A stretch of DNA of 64,000 nucleotides from contig CAJONC010000001.1 in the NCBI GenBank assembly GCA_905235675.1, forward strand, positions 124,001-188,000, written 5' to 3'. A program made the translations under genes and the position numbers. This document shows, piece by piece, positions 50,070-58,242 of this stretch. Numbering within the stretch: the stretch's first letter is position 1; each line of letters opens with the position of its first letter. A model generated the notes under the pieces. That model did not search any database. It worked only from the letters and a program-made list of their open reading frames with translations, and was not told where the DNA came from. This stretch comes from an uncultured Bacteroidales bacterium (GTDB taxonomy: Bacteria > Bacteroidota > Bacteroidia > Bacteroidales > UBA932).

Positions 50070-50725
50070 TTTATAGGAGTTTTGTTTTCGTTTACGAGTA
50101 TTTGGTTCGCCTTGCTGAAATGCCTGCAACCGAAGAACGCTCCCCCTGCAAGGGGCGAGGGATGCGCGGCTTCCAGCACATAGTGCCTGGAAGTGTCGAT
50201 CAGGCTTCGCTTGCTGCGGGCGAAATTGCCCCAGAGCATGAATACAATGCCGTCGCAGTTGTCGGAAAGATAACTTATCACGGCATCGGTAAATTCCTGC
50301 CAGCCTATCTTGCTGTGAGAGGCCGGCTGCCCTCCCCTGACTGTCAGGACGCTGTTCAGCAGCAGCACTCCCTGCCTTGCCCAGCCCTCAAGGTTGGGGC
50401 GTCCGCTCATCTTTACGCCGAGGTCGGACTCTATTTCCCTGAAAATGTTTTTGAGTGAAGGAGGCGCCGGAATCCCGTCGGGGACCGAAAACGACAGGCC
50501 CATCGCCTGCCCCGGCCCATGATAGGGATCCTGCCCGAGAATCACCACTTTCACTTCGTCCACAGGCGTGAGTTCAAAGGCCTTGAAGATGCTTCTCCCG
50601 GGAGGGTAGACCGTCTGTCCGGAAGCCTTTTCATTATGCAGAAATTCGACAAGCTTTCCGAAATAAGGCTTGTCGAACTCGGAGGAAAGGGCTTTCTTCC
50701 AGCTCTGTTCTATTTGTACATCCAT
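50057..50725 (-). CDS. ung: Uracil-DNA glycosylase, family 1
   Basis: 222 residues. The water-activating loop GQDPYHGPGQ (Asp66) and the Leu-intercalation loop AAHPSPLAGG identify Ung, which excises uracil from DNA. Its ATG shares one base with the lon stop (TGATG). Confidence 0.96.
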   Translation of the reverse strand: MDVQIEQSWKKALSSEFDKPYFGKLVEFLHNEKASGQTVYPPGRSIFKAFELTPVDEVKVVILGQDPYHGPGQAMGLSFSVPDGIPAPPSLKNIFREIESDLGVKMSGRPNLEGWARQGVLLLNSVLTVRGGQPASHSKIGWQEFTDAVISYLSDNCDGIVFMLWGNFARSKRSLIDTSRHYVLEAAHPSPLAGGAFFGCRHFSKANQILVNENKTPINWQL

Positions 50726-53133
50726 CAGAAAACGAAGGCTATTACATCGTCAATGGTATTCACATAATGGAAGTCCAGGCCCTTGACATAAATTTCCTTT
50801 ATGTCTTCTATGTCCCTGCGGTTCTCCCCGCTCAGCACTATGGTGTTCACTCCGGCGCGCTTGGCGGCAAGTATCTTCTCCTTGATGCCGCCCACGGGGA
50901 GCACCCTGCCGCGCAGCGTCATCTCCCCCGTCATGGCTATGCCTTTGCGTATGCCCTGCCCCCTGAGCGCGGACACCATAGATGTCACCATGGTGATACC
51001 GGCGGAAGGGCCGTCCTTGGGAACGGCACCCTCGGGCACATGGACATGTATGTCCTTTTCGGCGAAAGTCTTGGAGTCGATATTCGCCATTTCGGGATGG
51101 GCCTTGATATATTGGTAGGCAATGGTGGCGGATTCCTTCATCACGTCGCCGAGGCTTCCCGTCATAGTCAGGACGCCCTTGCCGTTGCTCACCGAGCTCT
51201 CCACGAAGAGGATTTCCCCTCCAAGCTGGGTCCAGGCGAGTCCGGTAACGATTCCGGGGCCCTCATTGCCTTTCTGCATATCGTGGAATGCGGTGGGAAG
51301 CCCGAGGTACTCTTTCAGGTGTTCCTTCTTTATGACCTCCGGATGTTCCTCACCGAGGGCGATCTTCTTGGCGGTCACGCGGGCGAGTTTCGCAATCTGC
51401 TTCTCGAGGCCGCGCACTCCCGATTCGTGGGTGTAACTGTCTATTATCTCGCGCATTGCCGCGGCATCCACCTTCAAATCATCCTTGGAGAGCCCGTGCT
51501 CGCCCAACTGCTTGGGCAGCAGGAAGTGCCTGGCGATCTGAAGCTTCTCCTCCGCGAGATAACCGGTGACGTTTATCACTTCCATCCTGTCGAGCAGGGC
51601 GGGCTGCACTGTGGATATGGTGTTGGCCGTAGTGATGAACAGCACATTGGAGAGGTCGTAGTCCAGGTCGAGATAGTTGTCGTGGAAGGTGGTGTTCTGC
51701 TCGGGATCCAGGGCTTCCAGCAAGGCGGAAGAGGGGTCGCCCTTGAAGTCGGCCGCGAGCTTGTCGATCTCGTCCAGCACGATTACGGGGTTCGAAGTGC
51801 CGGCACGGGCGATTCCGTTCAGGATGCGTCCGGGAAGGGCTCCCACGTAGGTCTTGCGGTGGCCGCGTATCTCAGCCTCGTCGTGCATGCCGCCGAGGGA
51901 GATGCGTACATACTTGCGTCCCAGAGCCTTCGCTATGCTCTTCCCGAGGCTGGTCTTGCCGACGCCGGGAGGCCCATAGAGGCAGAGGATGGGCGATTTC
52001 ATGTTCCCCTTGAGCTTGAGCACTGCGAGATACTCGATTATGCGGTCCTTCACGGTTTCGAGTCCGTAATGGTCGTCATCGAGCACCTTCTGCGCATGCT
52101 TCAGGTCCAGATTGTCCTCGCTGGTTTCGTTCCAGGGAAGATTCAGTATGAAATCCAGATAATTGTACTGTATGCTGTAGTCCGGAGAACTCGGATTGTA
52201 GCGTGTCAGCCGGTTGAGTTCCTTGTCGAATACCTCGGCAATCTCTTCGGGCCAGTTCTTTTTCTCGGCGCGGGCCTTCAGGGCATCGATGTCGTCGCCA
52301 TCGTCCATCCCGAGTTCCTCCTGGATGGTACGCAGCTGGCTGTTCAGGTAGTATTCGCGCTGCTGCTGGTCGATCTCCGACTTCACCTTCTGGTTGATGT
52401 CCTGCTTTATCTTGTTGAGTTCCAGCTCGTTGTTAAGCATGCTCAGGAGCTTCATCGCACGGACCTTCATGTCGTCGTACTGCAGCAGCTCCATCTTGTC
52501 GGCAAAGTCGTCGACCTCCACGGTGGTGGCAATGAAGTTCACCAGGAACTGGAAATTGTCGATTCCGCGGATGGCGGCTATCGCTTCGCGCGAGGCCATC
52601 GAGGAATTGCGTATGATGTGCCCCGCCTGCTCCTTCAGGGAGTCCGCGATGGCTTTGATGGCCGTGGGATCCGCGTCCTGCAGATAATCGTCGAGATAAT
52701 GCACCCTGCCCGTAAGATAGGGGTCATAGTCAATGATTGCATCCAGCGACAGCCGCTTGAAGCCCTGCAATATGGCCGTGATGGTGCCGTCCGGCATCTC
52801 AAGGCTCTTGATAATTTTGGCGACCGTGCCATATTGATAAAGGTCATCCGCCGAGGGCTCCTCCACGGTCATGTCGGTCTGGGGTACGCAGGCGATGAAC
52901 ATGTCGCGGTCTTCGGCATCCTTGATGAGGCGGATGGACTTTTCCCTCCCTATGGTGATGGGGAAGATGGTCCCCGGGAAGAGCACTGCGTTGCGCAGGG
53001 CCAGCACGGGGAGCACGTCGGGAAGAATGGATTCGTCTATCTTGAGAAGGCCATCTCCCTGCATTACAGGGATAATGCTCACTTCCGCACCGGACGGCAT
53101 CGCGTTGAAATCTATATCTTCGTCAAATCTCAT
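50725..53133 (-). CDS. lon: Lon ATP-dependent protease
   Basis: 802 residues. A LAN domain (about 40-240), a AAA+ module with Walker [16 protein letters not shown] and Walker [11 protein letters not shown], and a proteolytic domain with the catalytic Ser in [11 protein letters not shown] and the Lys in [14 protein letters not shown] are present. It degrades misfolded and regulatory proteins. The N-terminal extension before the LAN domain is about 40 residues, as in other Bacteroidota. It heads an operon with ung, coaD, a thioredoxin-fold gene and an M16 peptidase. Confidence 0.97.
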   Translation of the reverse strand: MRFDEDIDFNAMPSGAEVSIIPVMQGDGLLKIDESILPDVLPVLALRNAVLFPGTIFPITIGREKSIRLIKDAEDRDMFIACVPQTDMTVEEPSADDLYQYGTVAKIIKSLEMPDGTITAILQGFKRLSLDAIIDYDPYLTGRVHYLDDYLQDADPTAIKAIADSLKEQAGHIIRNSSMASREAIAAIRGIDNFQFLVNFIATTVEVDDFADKMELLQYDDMKVRAMKLLSMLNNELELNKIKQDINQKVKSEIDQQQREYYLNSQLRTIQEELGMDDGDDIDALKARAEKKNWPEEIAEVFDKELNRLTRYNPSSPDYSIQYNYLDFILNLPWNETSEDNLDLKHAQKVLDDDHYGLETVKDRIIEYLAVLKLKGNMKSPILCLYGPPGVGKTSLGKSIAKALGRKYVRISLGGMHDEAEIRGHRKTYVGALPGRILNGIARAGTSNPVIVLDEIDKLAADFKGDPSSALLEALDPEQNTTFHDNYLDLDYDLSNVLFITTANTISTVQPALLDRMEVINVTGYLAEEKLQIARHFLLPKQLGEHGLSKDDLKVDAAAMREIIDSYTHESGVRGLEKQIAKLARVTAKKIALGEEHPEVIKKEHLKEYLGLPTAFHDMQKGNEGPGIVTGLAWTQLGGEILFVESSVSNGKGVLTMTGSLGDVMKESATIAYQYIKAHPEMANIDSKTFAEKDIHVHVPEGAVPKDGPSAGITMVTSMVSALRGQGIRKGIAMTGEMTLRGRVLPVGGIKEKILAAKRAGVNTIVLSGENRRDIEDIKEIYVKGLDFHYVNTIDDVIAFVF

Positions 53134-53175
53134 AATGTCAAAATGTCAGTAAATTGGTACTATACACCACAGACG

Positions 53176-53206
53176 CAAATATAGTCAATCTCCGTGCCAC
53201 TGCCAA
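53176..53206 (-). promoter_or_regulatory. lon promoter
   Basis: On the minus strand TTG (53204-53206) is followed after 20 bases by TATATTTG (53176-53183). The leader to the lon ATG is about 37-42 bases. No inverted-repeat heat-shock operator was seen. Confidence 0.65.
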
Positions 53207-53255
53207 TACAAAGGAAAAAATGTTGTCAAAAAGCCTGTTATTCTTCCGTCAGGAT

Positions 53256-53286
53256 TTTGAATATTAAAAAATTAAGTATAATTTTG
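53256..53286 (+). promoter_or_regulatory. HU gene promoter
   Basis: TTTG (53256-53259), a 19-base spacer and TAATTTTG (53279-53286) make a full consensus promoter. The leader is about 57 bases and A-rich just before the ATG (run of A at 53339-53346), as at highly expressed Bacteroidota genes. Confidence 0.7.
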
Positions 53287-53348
53287 CAGTCCCGAAAAAG
53301 AAGATAACAAGTTTTAACATAGCTAACTAAACTAAACGAAAAAAAATT

Positions 53349-53624
53349 ATGACAAAAGCAGACATCGTTAACGAGATTGCCAAAAACACCGGCATCGAGA
53401 AGATTCAGGTTCAGGTTGTAGTTGAGGAATTCATGGCAGCCGTCAAGAATTCGGTTTCCAAGGGCCAGCCCGTTTACCTCCGTGGTTTCGGCAGCTTCAT
53501 CATCAAGCACCGCGCAGAGAAGGCAGCCCGCAACATCACCAAGAAGACCACCATCAACATCCCCGCACACGATGTACCGGCCTTCAAACCCGCAAAAGTG
53601 TTTGTTGCTTCGCTCCAGAAATAA
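53349..53624 (+). CDS. HU-family DNA-binding protein
   Basis: 91 residues; a histone-like fold with the dimerisation helices (TKADIVNEIAKNTGI) and the basic beta arm region VYLRGFGSFIIKHRAEKAARN. It bends and compacts DNA. It is the first gene before a small basic protein and RNase G, an order common in Bacteroidota. Confidence 0.96.
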   Translation: MTKADIVNEIAKNTGIEKIQVQVVVEEFMAAVKNSVSKGQPVYLRGFGSFIIKHRAEKAARNITKKTTINIPAHDVPAFKPAKVFVASLQK

Positions 53625-53642
53625 TCTTTAACAAATTATATT

Positions 53643-53732
53643 ATGCCAAGCGGTAAAAAGAGAAAAAGACATAAAATGGCTACGCACAAGCGTAAAAAGC
53701 GCTTGCGCCTCAACAGACACAAGAAGAAATAG
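53643..53732 (+). CDS. 29-residue highly basic protein, ribosome-associated candidate
   Basis: A short ORF of 29 residues, MPSGKKRKRHKMATHKRKKR followed by LRLNRHKKK, with 16 Lys/Arg. From memory, near-identical sequences occur between HU and rng in many Bacteroidota, and a phylum-specific ribosomal protein (bL38) of this kind has been reported; identity with it is not proven here. It starts 18 bases after the HU stop and ends just before a terminator-like hairpin. Confidence 0.75.
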   Translation: MPSGKKRKRHKMATHKRKKRLRLNRHKKK

Positions 53733-53737
53733 TCGAC

Positions 53738-53775
53738 AGAGGCTCGTACGGGGGATCCGGCGGGCCTCTTTGTTT
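53738..53775 (+). terminator. Terminator after the small basic gene
   Basis: The stem AGAGGC / GCCTCT closes a 20-base GC-rich interior and is followed by TTGTTTAATT. It separates HU and the small basic gene from rng, which starts 28 bases later. Confidence 0.6.
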
Positions 53776-53802
53776 AATTACACTTACCAATAATTTTCCA
53801 CA

Positions 53803-55380
53803 ATGGACGAACAGAAAGTCGAAAAGATCGAAAAAGACCTTGTGGTAGAGGAGACTCCCTCCGAAGTACGCATAGCGCTGCTGGAGAACCATCGCCTGAT
53901 GGAACTCAACAGGGAGTCGAACCAGGGCCACGGATTTTCGGTAGGAAGCGTCTTCCTCGGCAGAGTGAAAAAACTGCTTCCCTCGCTCAACGCGGCTTTC
54001 GTGGACATAGGCGACAACAAGGAAGCCTTCATCCATTACCTTGACCTCGGTTTCCACTTTACCGCGTTCGACACCTTCGTGCGCGAAAGCAATCCCAACC
54101 GCGACCTCAAGGAACTGTACTCATCCATCAGGCTCGGCCCCATACTCGAAAAGGAGGGCCGTATCGAAGACCACCTGAAGGTGGGCCAGATGATTCCGGT
54201 ACAGATAGTGAAGGAACCCATCTCCACGAAGGGCTCGCGACTCACTGCGGAAATTTCATTGGCAGGACGCAACATAGTACTGCTGCCTTTCGCCGAAAAG
54301 GTCAGCGTGTCGCAGAAGATCTCATCAAAAGAAGAGAAGAAAAGGCTGGAGGCCCTCGTCCGCAGCATACTTCCCAAGAATTACGGGGCTATCATCCGCA
54401 CGGCCGCCGAAGGCAAGAATGCCAGCGTGCTCGTAGCCGAAGTGCAGAGCCTCATCGACAAATGGGAAGCCTCATGGCAGAAGATCGCACAGTCCAAGGG
54501 CATACAGCTGCTTTTCACCGAGTATTCCAAAACTACCACCATTCTCCGTGACCTGCTTAACGAATCGTTCAGCAACATCTATGTGAACGACGGCAAGATT
54601 TACGAAGAAACCAGAAAGTACATCTCCCTCATTTCCCCCGAGCAGGAGAAAATCGTTAAACTCTACGACGGCAAGGAGCCCATCTTCGACCATTTCGAAG
54701 TGACCCGCCAGATAAAGAGTTCCTTCGGCAAGGTCGTCCCGATGAAACAGGGCGCATATCTGGTTATAGAAACCACCGAGGCGCTCAACGTCGTGGATGT
54801 CAACAGCGGCATCAGGGCAAAGACCTCCGACCAGGAGCAGAACAGCTTCGAGGTAAACAGGCTCGCAGCCGAAGAAATCGCAAGGCAGCTCAGGCTGCGC
54901 GACATGGGTGGCATAGTGATAGTCGATTTCATCGACATGGAAACCCAGGAACACCGCAACGAACTCTTCAAGTACATGACCGAACTGATGTCGAACGACC
55001 GTGCAAAGCACAACGTGCTGCCTCTCACAAAGTTCGGCCTGATGCAGATCACCCGCCAGCGCATCCGCCCCGTCACCGAAATAAACGTGACGGAGAAATG
55101 CCCGCTCTGCCACGGCACAGGCAAAATTTCGTCGACGCTGATAATCGACGAGCAGATAGAAAGGAGGCTCGCCTACTACACGGGAGAAAAGGGTTTCAGG
55201 GATCTCACCCTGCGCACCAGCCCCATACTCGGGGCCTACCTTACCCGCGGCAGCTTCGGATCGTCTTACCTGGCAAAATGGAAACGCAAGTACCGCTGCA
55301 AGCTGAAACTGGTGGAATCCACCTCGAACAGCATCCTGCAATATGAATTTCTGAATCCCAAGAATGAAGTTCTTGAATAA
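53803..55380 (+). CDS. rng: Ribonuclease G / Rne-family endoribonuclease
   Basis: 525 residues. The S1 RNA-binding domain spans about 40-130 (GSVFLGRVKKLLPSLNAAFVDIG), followed by the RNase H-like and DNase I-like catalytic parts. Mg-binding aspartates are in VVDVNSG and IVIVDFIDM, and the zinc-link cysteines are in CPLCHGTGK. It processes rRNA and starts mRNA decay. The C-terminal scaffold of RNase E is absent. A near-match -7 (TAATTTTC) sits four bases before its ATG. Confidence 0.95.
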   Translation: MDEQKVEKIEKDLVVEETPSEVRIALLENHRLMELNRESNQGHGFSVGSVFLGRVKKLLPSLNAAFVDIGDNKEAFIHYLDLGFHFTAFDTFVRESNPNRDLKELYSSIRLGPILEKEGRIEDHLKVGQMIPVQIVKEPISTKGSRLTAEISLAGRNIVLLPFAEKVSVSQKISSKEEKKRLEALVRSILPKNYGAIIRTAAEGKNASVLVAEVQSLIDKWEASWQKIAQSKGIQLLFTEYSKTTTILRDLLNESFSNIYVNDGKIYEETRKYISLISPEQEKIVKLYDGKEPIFDHFEVTRQIKSSFGKVVPMKQGAYLVIETTEALNVVDVNSGIRAKTSDQEQNSFEVNRLAAEEIARQLRLRDMGGIVIVDFIDMETQEHRNELFKYMTELMSNDRAKHNVLPLTKFGLMQITRQRIRPVTEINVTEKCPLCHGTGKISSTLIIDEQIERRLAYYTGEKGFRDLTLRTSPILGAYLTRGSFGSSYLAKWKRKYRCKLKLVESTSNSILQYEFLNPKNEVLE

Positions 55381-55391
55381 AACACAAAGTC

Positions 55392-55823
55392 ATGAAAATA
55401 GGAATATGTTCAGACCACGCAGGTTTGGAATACAAGTCAAAACTTATTTCCTACCTTCTCGGAAAAGGCTATGAAGTCGTGAACTTCGGCACCGACAGCT
55501 GCGACAGCTGCGATTATCCCGATTTTGCGCATCCCCTCGCGAACGCAATCGAAGCAGGAGAATGCGAGCTCGGAATCGCAATCTGCGGCACCGGCAACGG
55601 AATGGCGATAACCCTGAACCATCACAGGGGAATACGCGCTGGGCTTGCCTGGAACAACGCGATAGGCGCCCTTGTAAAGGAGCACAACAACGCCAATGTG
55701 CTGGTGCTTCCCGCACGCTTCATCTCCTACAGGATGGCGGTTTCCATAGTCCGCACCTGGCTCACCACCGAATTCGCCGGAGGGCGGCACCAGAGAAGGA
55801 TAGACAAGATCACCGAATGCTGA
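55392..55823 (+). CDS. rpiB: Ribose-5-phosphate isomerase B
   Basis: 143 residues. The RpiB/LacAB fold begins KIGICSDHAGLEYKSKL; the catalytic Cys is in GIAICGTGNGMAI and the phosphate-binding Arg/His are in LNHHRGIRAGL. It interconverts ribose-5-phosphate and ribulose-5-phosphate. It lies 11 bases after rng and ends at a strong terminator. Confidence 0.94.
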   Translation: MKIGICSDHAGLEYKSKLISYLLGKGYEVVNFGTDSCDSCDYPDFAHPLANAIEAGECELGIAICGTGNGMAITLNHHRGIRAGLAWNNAIGALVKEHNNANVLVLPARFISYRMAVSIVRTWLTTEFAGGRHQRRIDKITEC

Positions 55824-55865
55824 AAAAAGAGGCCGGCACTGAAAAGTACCGGCCTCTTTTTTTTG
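55823..55865. terminator. Bidirectional terminator (rpiB and tRNA-Leu)
   Basis: A stem AGAGGCCGG / CCGGCCTCT with a short interior and GAAA loop is flanked by A on the left and eight T on the right, so it works for rpiB on the plus strand and for the tRNA on the minus strand. The T tract abuts the tRNA 3' end. Confidence 0.88.
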
Positions 55866-55948
55866 TGCGGGAGATCAGAGTCGAACTGACACGTCGCAAT
55901 TGACACTAGCTCCTGAAACTAGCGCGTCTACCATTTCGCCACTCCCGC
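55866..55948 (-). tRNA. tRNA-Leu (anticodon CAG)
   Basis: An 83-base class II tRNA on the minus strand. The acceptor stem GCGGGAG pairs with CTCCCGC plus discriminator A. The anticodon loop is TTCAGGA, giving anticodon CAG (codon CUG), flanked by CTAGT / GCTAG. A long variable arm and a TTCGACTC T-loop are present. CCA is not encoded (the following bases read CA after the discriminator), so it must be added after transcription. Confidence 0.93.
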
Positions 55949-55958
55949 TAGCGGACTG

Positions 55959-55966
55959 CAAAGATA
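55959..55966 (-). promoter_or_regulatory. tRNA-Leu -7 box
   Basis: TATCTTTG on the minus strand lies ten bases before the mature tRNA 5' end, matching the consensus. It starts about 10 bases after the stop of the upstream DUF3575 gene. Confidence 0.6.
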
Positions 55967-55975
55967 GTAATTTTT

Positions 55976-56515
55976 TTAGAAAATATAACTCAGCGCGAAG
56001 ATAATGTCATGGGGAAGCAGGAAAGTGCCGTCTCCGGAGCCGGTGACACGTCCGCATGTAGGGCAGGCATAGCTCGTGTATTTCGAATATCCGGTCCAGA
56101 GGCCTGCTCCCACGTCGATGTTGAAATGCTTACCCAGCATCTTGGAATAACCCGCGGAAAGTCCTGCGCCGTAACGGTCCCCCTCCGAAGTCACGAGGGT
56201 GACTGATTCGGATTCATTGAATTCCTGATACTGCACTTTGGCGCACATCCACCATCCCGAGTAGATATGCCAGGGCCAGTAGCGCGAACCCAGGGAGTAA
56301 AGCTGCTGGCGATATTGTCCGAGCGGATCGTATTTGACTCCGGCATTGACGCTCCAATGCCGCGAAAAGCCGTAGGATGCCTCGACATTGGCCGTCCCCG
56401 TACGGGCATAATCGGCAATGTTGGTGGAGAGAGACAATTCCTGGGCGCCGGCGCCCGCCTCCGCCAGGGCCACGGCGGATGCCAGCAGGGCTGCAACAAT
56501 AAGATACTTTTTCAT
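55976..56515 (-). CDS. DUF3575-type outer-membrane protein
   Basis: 179 residues with a signal peptide ending near AGAQ (residue 25). The rest alternates like a small beta barrel (LSLSTNIADYARTGTANVEA, VNAGVKYDPLG, FALSYIF with a terminal aromatic), as in DUF3575 proteins. Such proteins often accompany fimbrial or surface systems in Bacteroidota. It follows the metallopeptidase-like lipoprotein by 11 bases and may help to present it. One CPTC pair is present in an extracellular-type loop. Confidence 0.75.
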   Translation of the reverse strand: MKKYLIVAALLASAVALAEAGAGAQELSLSTNIADYARTGTANVEASYGFSRHWSVNAGVKYDPLGQYRQQLYSLGSRYWPWHIYSGWWMCAKVQYQEFNESESVTLVTSEGDRYGAGLSAGYSKMLGKHFNIDVGAGLWTGYSKYTSYACPTCGRVTGSGDGTFLLPHDIIFALSYIF

Positions 56516-56526
56516 ATTTCTGCTGT

Positions 56527-58119
56527 TTAACGGTAATAACGATTGAAAGCCATGGCGATATTGGTCTGGAATTCAGGATACAGGCTTTTCAGCTTCTCGC
56601 AGAGGGACTCGCGGTCGGTAACATCCTCCTCCATAGCCTTGGATATCATAAAACGGTTAAGTCCCCTGTCGTCAAGGTACATGAATATCTGCGGGAAGAA
56701 CCACCATGAAGTGCCGAAGACAGCCTCCGACTCCGGATAACGCTCCCTGTACATCATTGTCTCGACATAATATGCCCACATTTCCGAGACCTCGCACAGG
56801 CCTGCCTCCTCTTCCCCTCCCGTACCGTAGGCCTCCATTCCGGAGGTGATGAAACTCGTGATTATGAATTCAATCAATTTGTTCCAGAAGCCCTTCCCCA
56901 CCTGCTGGTAATGAGTAGCATGGGCAAGTTCATGCACGGTGGACGAATAGATGGACGCATAGTCGTTGCAATGAGCCGTTCCGAGCGTGATGTCAGGAAG
57001 AAACCATTTTACCACGAAGGCATAATCTCCGAGATATTCGCTTATTTTGGTCCCCTCTATTACAGCCCCGTGCTGCATCATAAGCGTACTGCTCGAACTC
57101 AGTCTGCTGAAAATCCATACCCTGACATTAGTAGGCGGAGCCTTCATGGAGACCTTGTCGTTCGCGCATTTCTCGAAATAATCCCAGATTGCATTGTTCA
57201 CGACGCAGCGCGTAAATACTGTCCTGTCATCCTCCTGCCGCACCTCCATGTCGCAGCCGGAAGGCTCATGCTTCCCCATATTGGAGACGGAGCCCCCTAC
57301 CAGAATCAGGTTCAAGCCGATTCCGAAACCTTTTTTATTCTTGAAAACCAGCCAGTAACGCGGATTGGACGAGAAGGATTTGTCAATGGAATAATAGCCG
57401 TTTTCATCGGTGTACGCCTGCCCTATCTTCACAAATACATTGCACGATACCCTGACACCCTTCACGCCCTCCACCTCGTCCGGCCGGCGGCTGTCCACCA
57501 CCGTCACCCTTCCTTCCGGCTTCGCGGCCGAAGCCTTGGTGAGGCTTCTGTCCGAAAGCATTGCGGCATTGCCGGTAAGCCGGAACGATTCCCGTTCCAC
57601 CGCATCCCAGTCAATTCCGTCAGGGTCGGACCTCGTAACCACCTCGTGTTCCGTGATATGGCAGGGATAGAGTATCTCGTAGCGTATTCCCCGCGGAAAT
57701 ATGAAATCGGGGCTCACGACAGCATACTGCCAGGTGATGTCCCCTTCGGGAACCGATGGATCGTGGTAGTAGTCGCCTTCGCGTATAATTTCATAATTTA
57801 CAGGATGGTCTATCATCTGCACGCCCAGCGAATCGAGTTTGTCGTACTCTTCCTGACAGGACGGCAGGAAACGGACATATACATCGGTAGTACTGACGGA
57901 AACGGATTCCGCCTTGGTGGGATAGAGCGAAGCCAGGGCTTTGGTGACATTTGATACCGAATAGGGGTCGTCGAGTTTTTTCCCGAGAACCATCATTCCG
58001 TGGCCGAGCTCAGAATCGTACACCATCGTCCTGTCATCGGGCGACAGCGAATCGAGACCGCAGGACACCATGCCCGCCAGGCACAGCGCAGTCAAGACAA
58101 GATGTTCAAACTTTTTCAT
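56527..58119 (-). CDS. Metallopeptidase-like lipoprotein with HELAH motif
   Basis: 530 residues, lipoprotein (MVSC, Cys20). A beta-sandwich, carboxypeptidase-regulatory-like region is at about 205-265 (VEGVKGVRVSCNVF, YTDENGYYSIDKSF). A gluzincin-like zinc motif VHELAHATHY lies at 395-404 (His396, Glu397, His400), with an acidic stretch (GGEEEAGLCEVSE) that could give the third ligand. I recognise no named family. It is probably a surface peptidase or a degenerate relative, in an operon with a DUF3575 barrel protein. Confidence 0.6.
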   Translation of the reverse strand: MKKFEHLVLTALCLAGMVSCGLDSLSPDDRTMVYDSELGHGMMVLGKKLDDPYSVSNVTKALASLYPTKAESVSVSTTDVYVRFLPSCQEEYDKLDSLGVQMIDHPVNYEIIREGDYYHDPSVPEGDITWQYAVVSPDFIFPRGIRYEILYPCHITEHEVVTRSDPDGIDWDAVERESFRLTGNAAMLSDRSLTKASAAKPEGRVTVVDSRRPDEVEGVKGVRVSCNVFVKIGQAYTDENGYYSIDKSFSSNPRYWLVFKNKKGFGIGLNLILVGGSVSNMGKHEPSGCDMEVRQEDDRTVFTRCVVNNAIWDYFEKCANDKVSMKAPPTNVRVWIFSRLSSSSTLMMQHGAVIEGTKISEYLGDYAFVVKWFLPDITLGTAHCNDYASIYSSTVHELAHATHYQQVGKGFWNKLIEFIITSFITSGMEAYGTGGEEEAGLCEVSEMWAYYVETMMYRERYPESEAVFGTSWWFFPQIFMYLDDRGLNRFMISKAMEEDVTDRESLCEKLKSLYPEFQTNIAMAFNRYYR

Positions 58120-58142
58120 TTCCTTTCATTTTGGTCCGCAGG

Positions 58143-58150
58143 CAAAAATA
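58143..58150 (-). promoter_or_regulatory. -7 box of the metallopeptidase-like gene
   Basis: TATTTTTG matches TAnnTTTG and lies 23 bases before the ATG at 58119. A -33 TTG is not evident. Confidence 0.4.
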
Positions 58151-58207
58151 ACAGGCCAAAGCCGTTTAAAAAGCTTGAAAACGTTTAATTGTAATTGCAC
58201 CGCCTGC

Positions 58208-58238
58208 TTGCATGTAGGAAGGCTATTGATTATATTTG
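58208..58238 (+). promoter_or_regulatory. Promoter of the histidine phosphatase gene, four bases from ATG
   Basis: TTG (58208-58210), a 20-base spacer and TATATTTG (58231-58238) form a full consensus promoter whose -7 box ends four bases before the ATG at 58243. Transcription would begin at or in the start codon. A second ATG at 58261 would give a leader of about 15 bases. Confidence 0.6.
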
Positions 58239-58242
58239 CATC

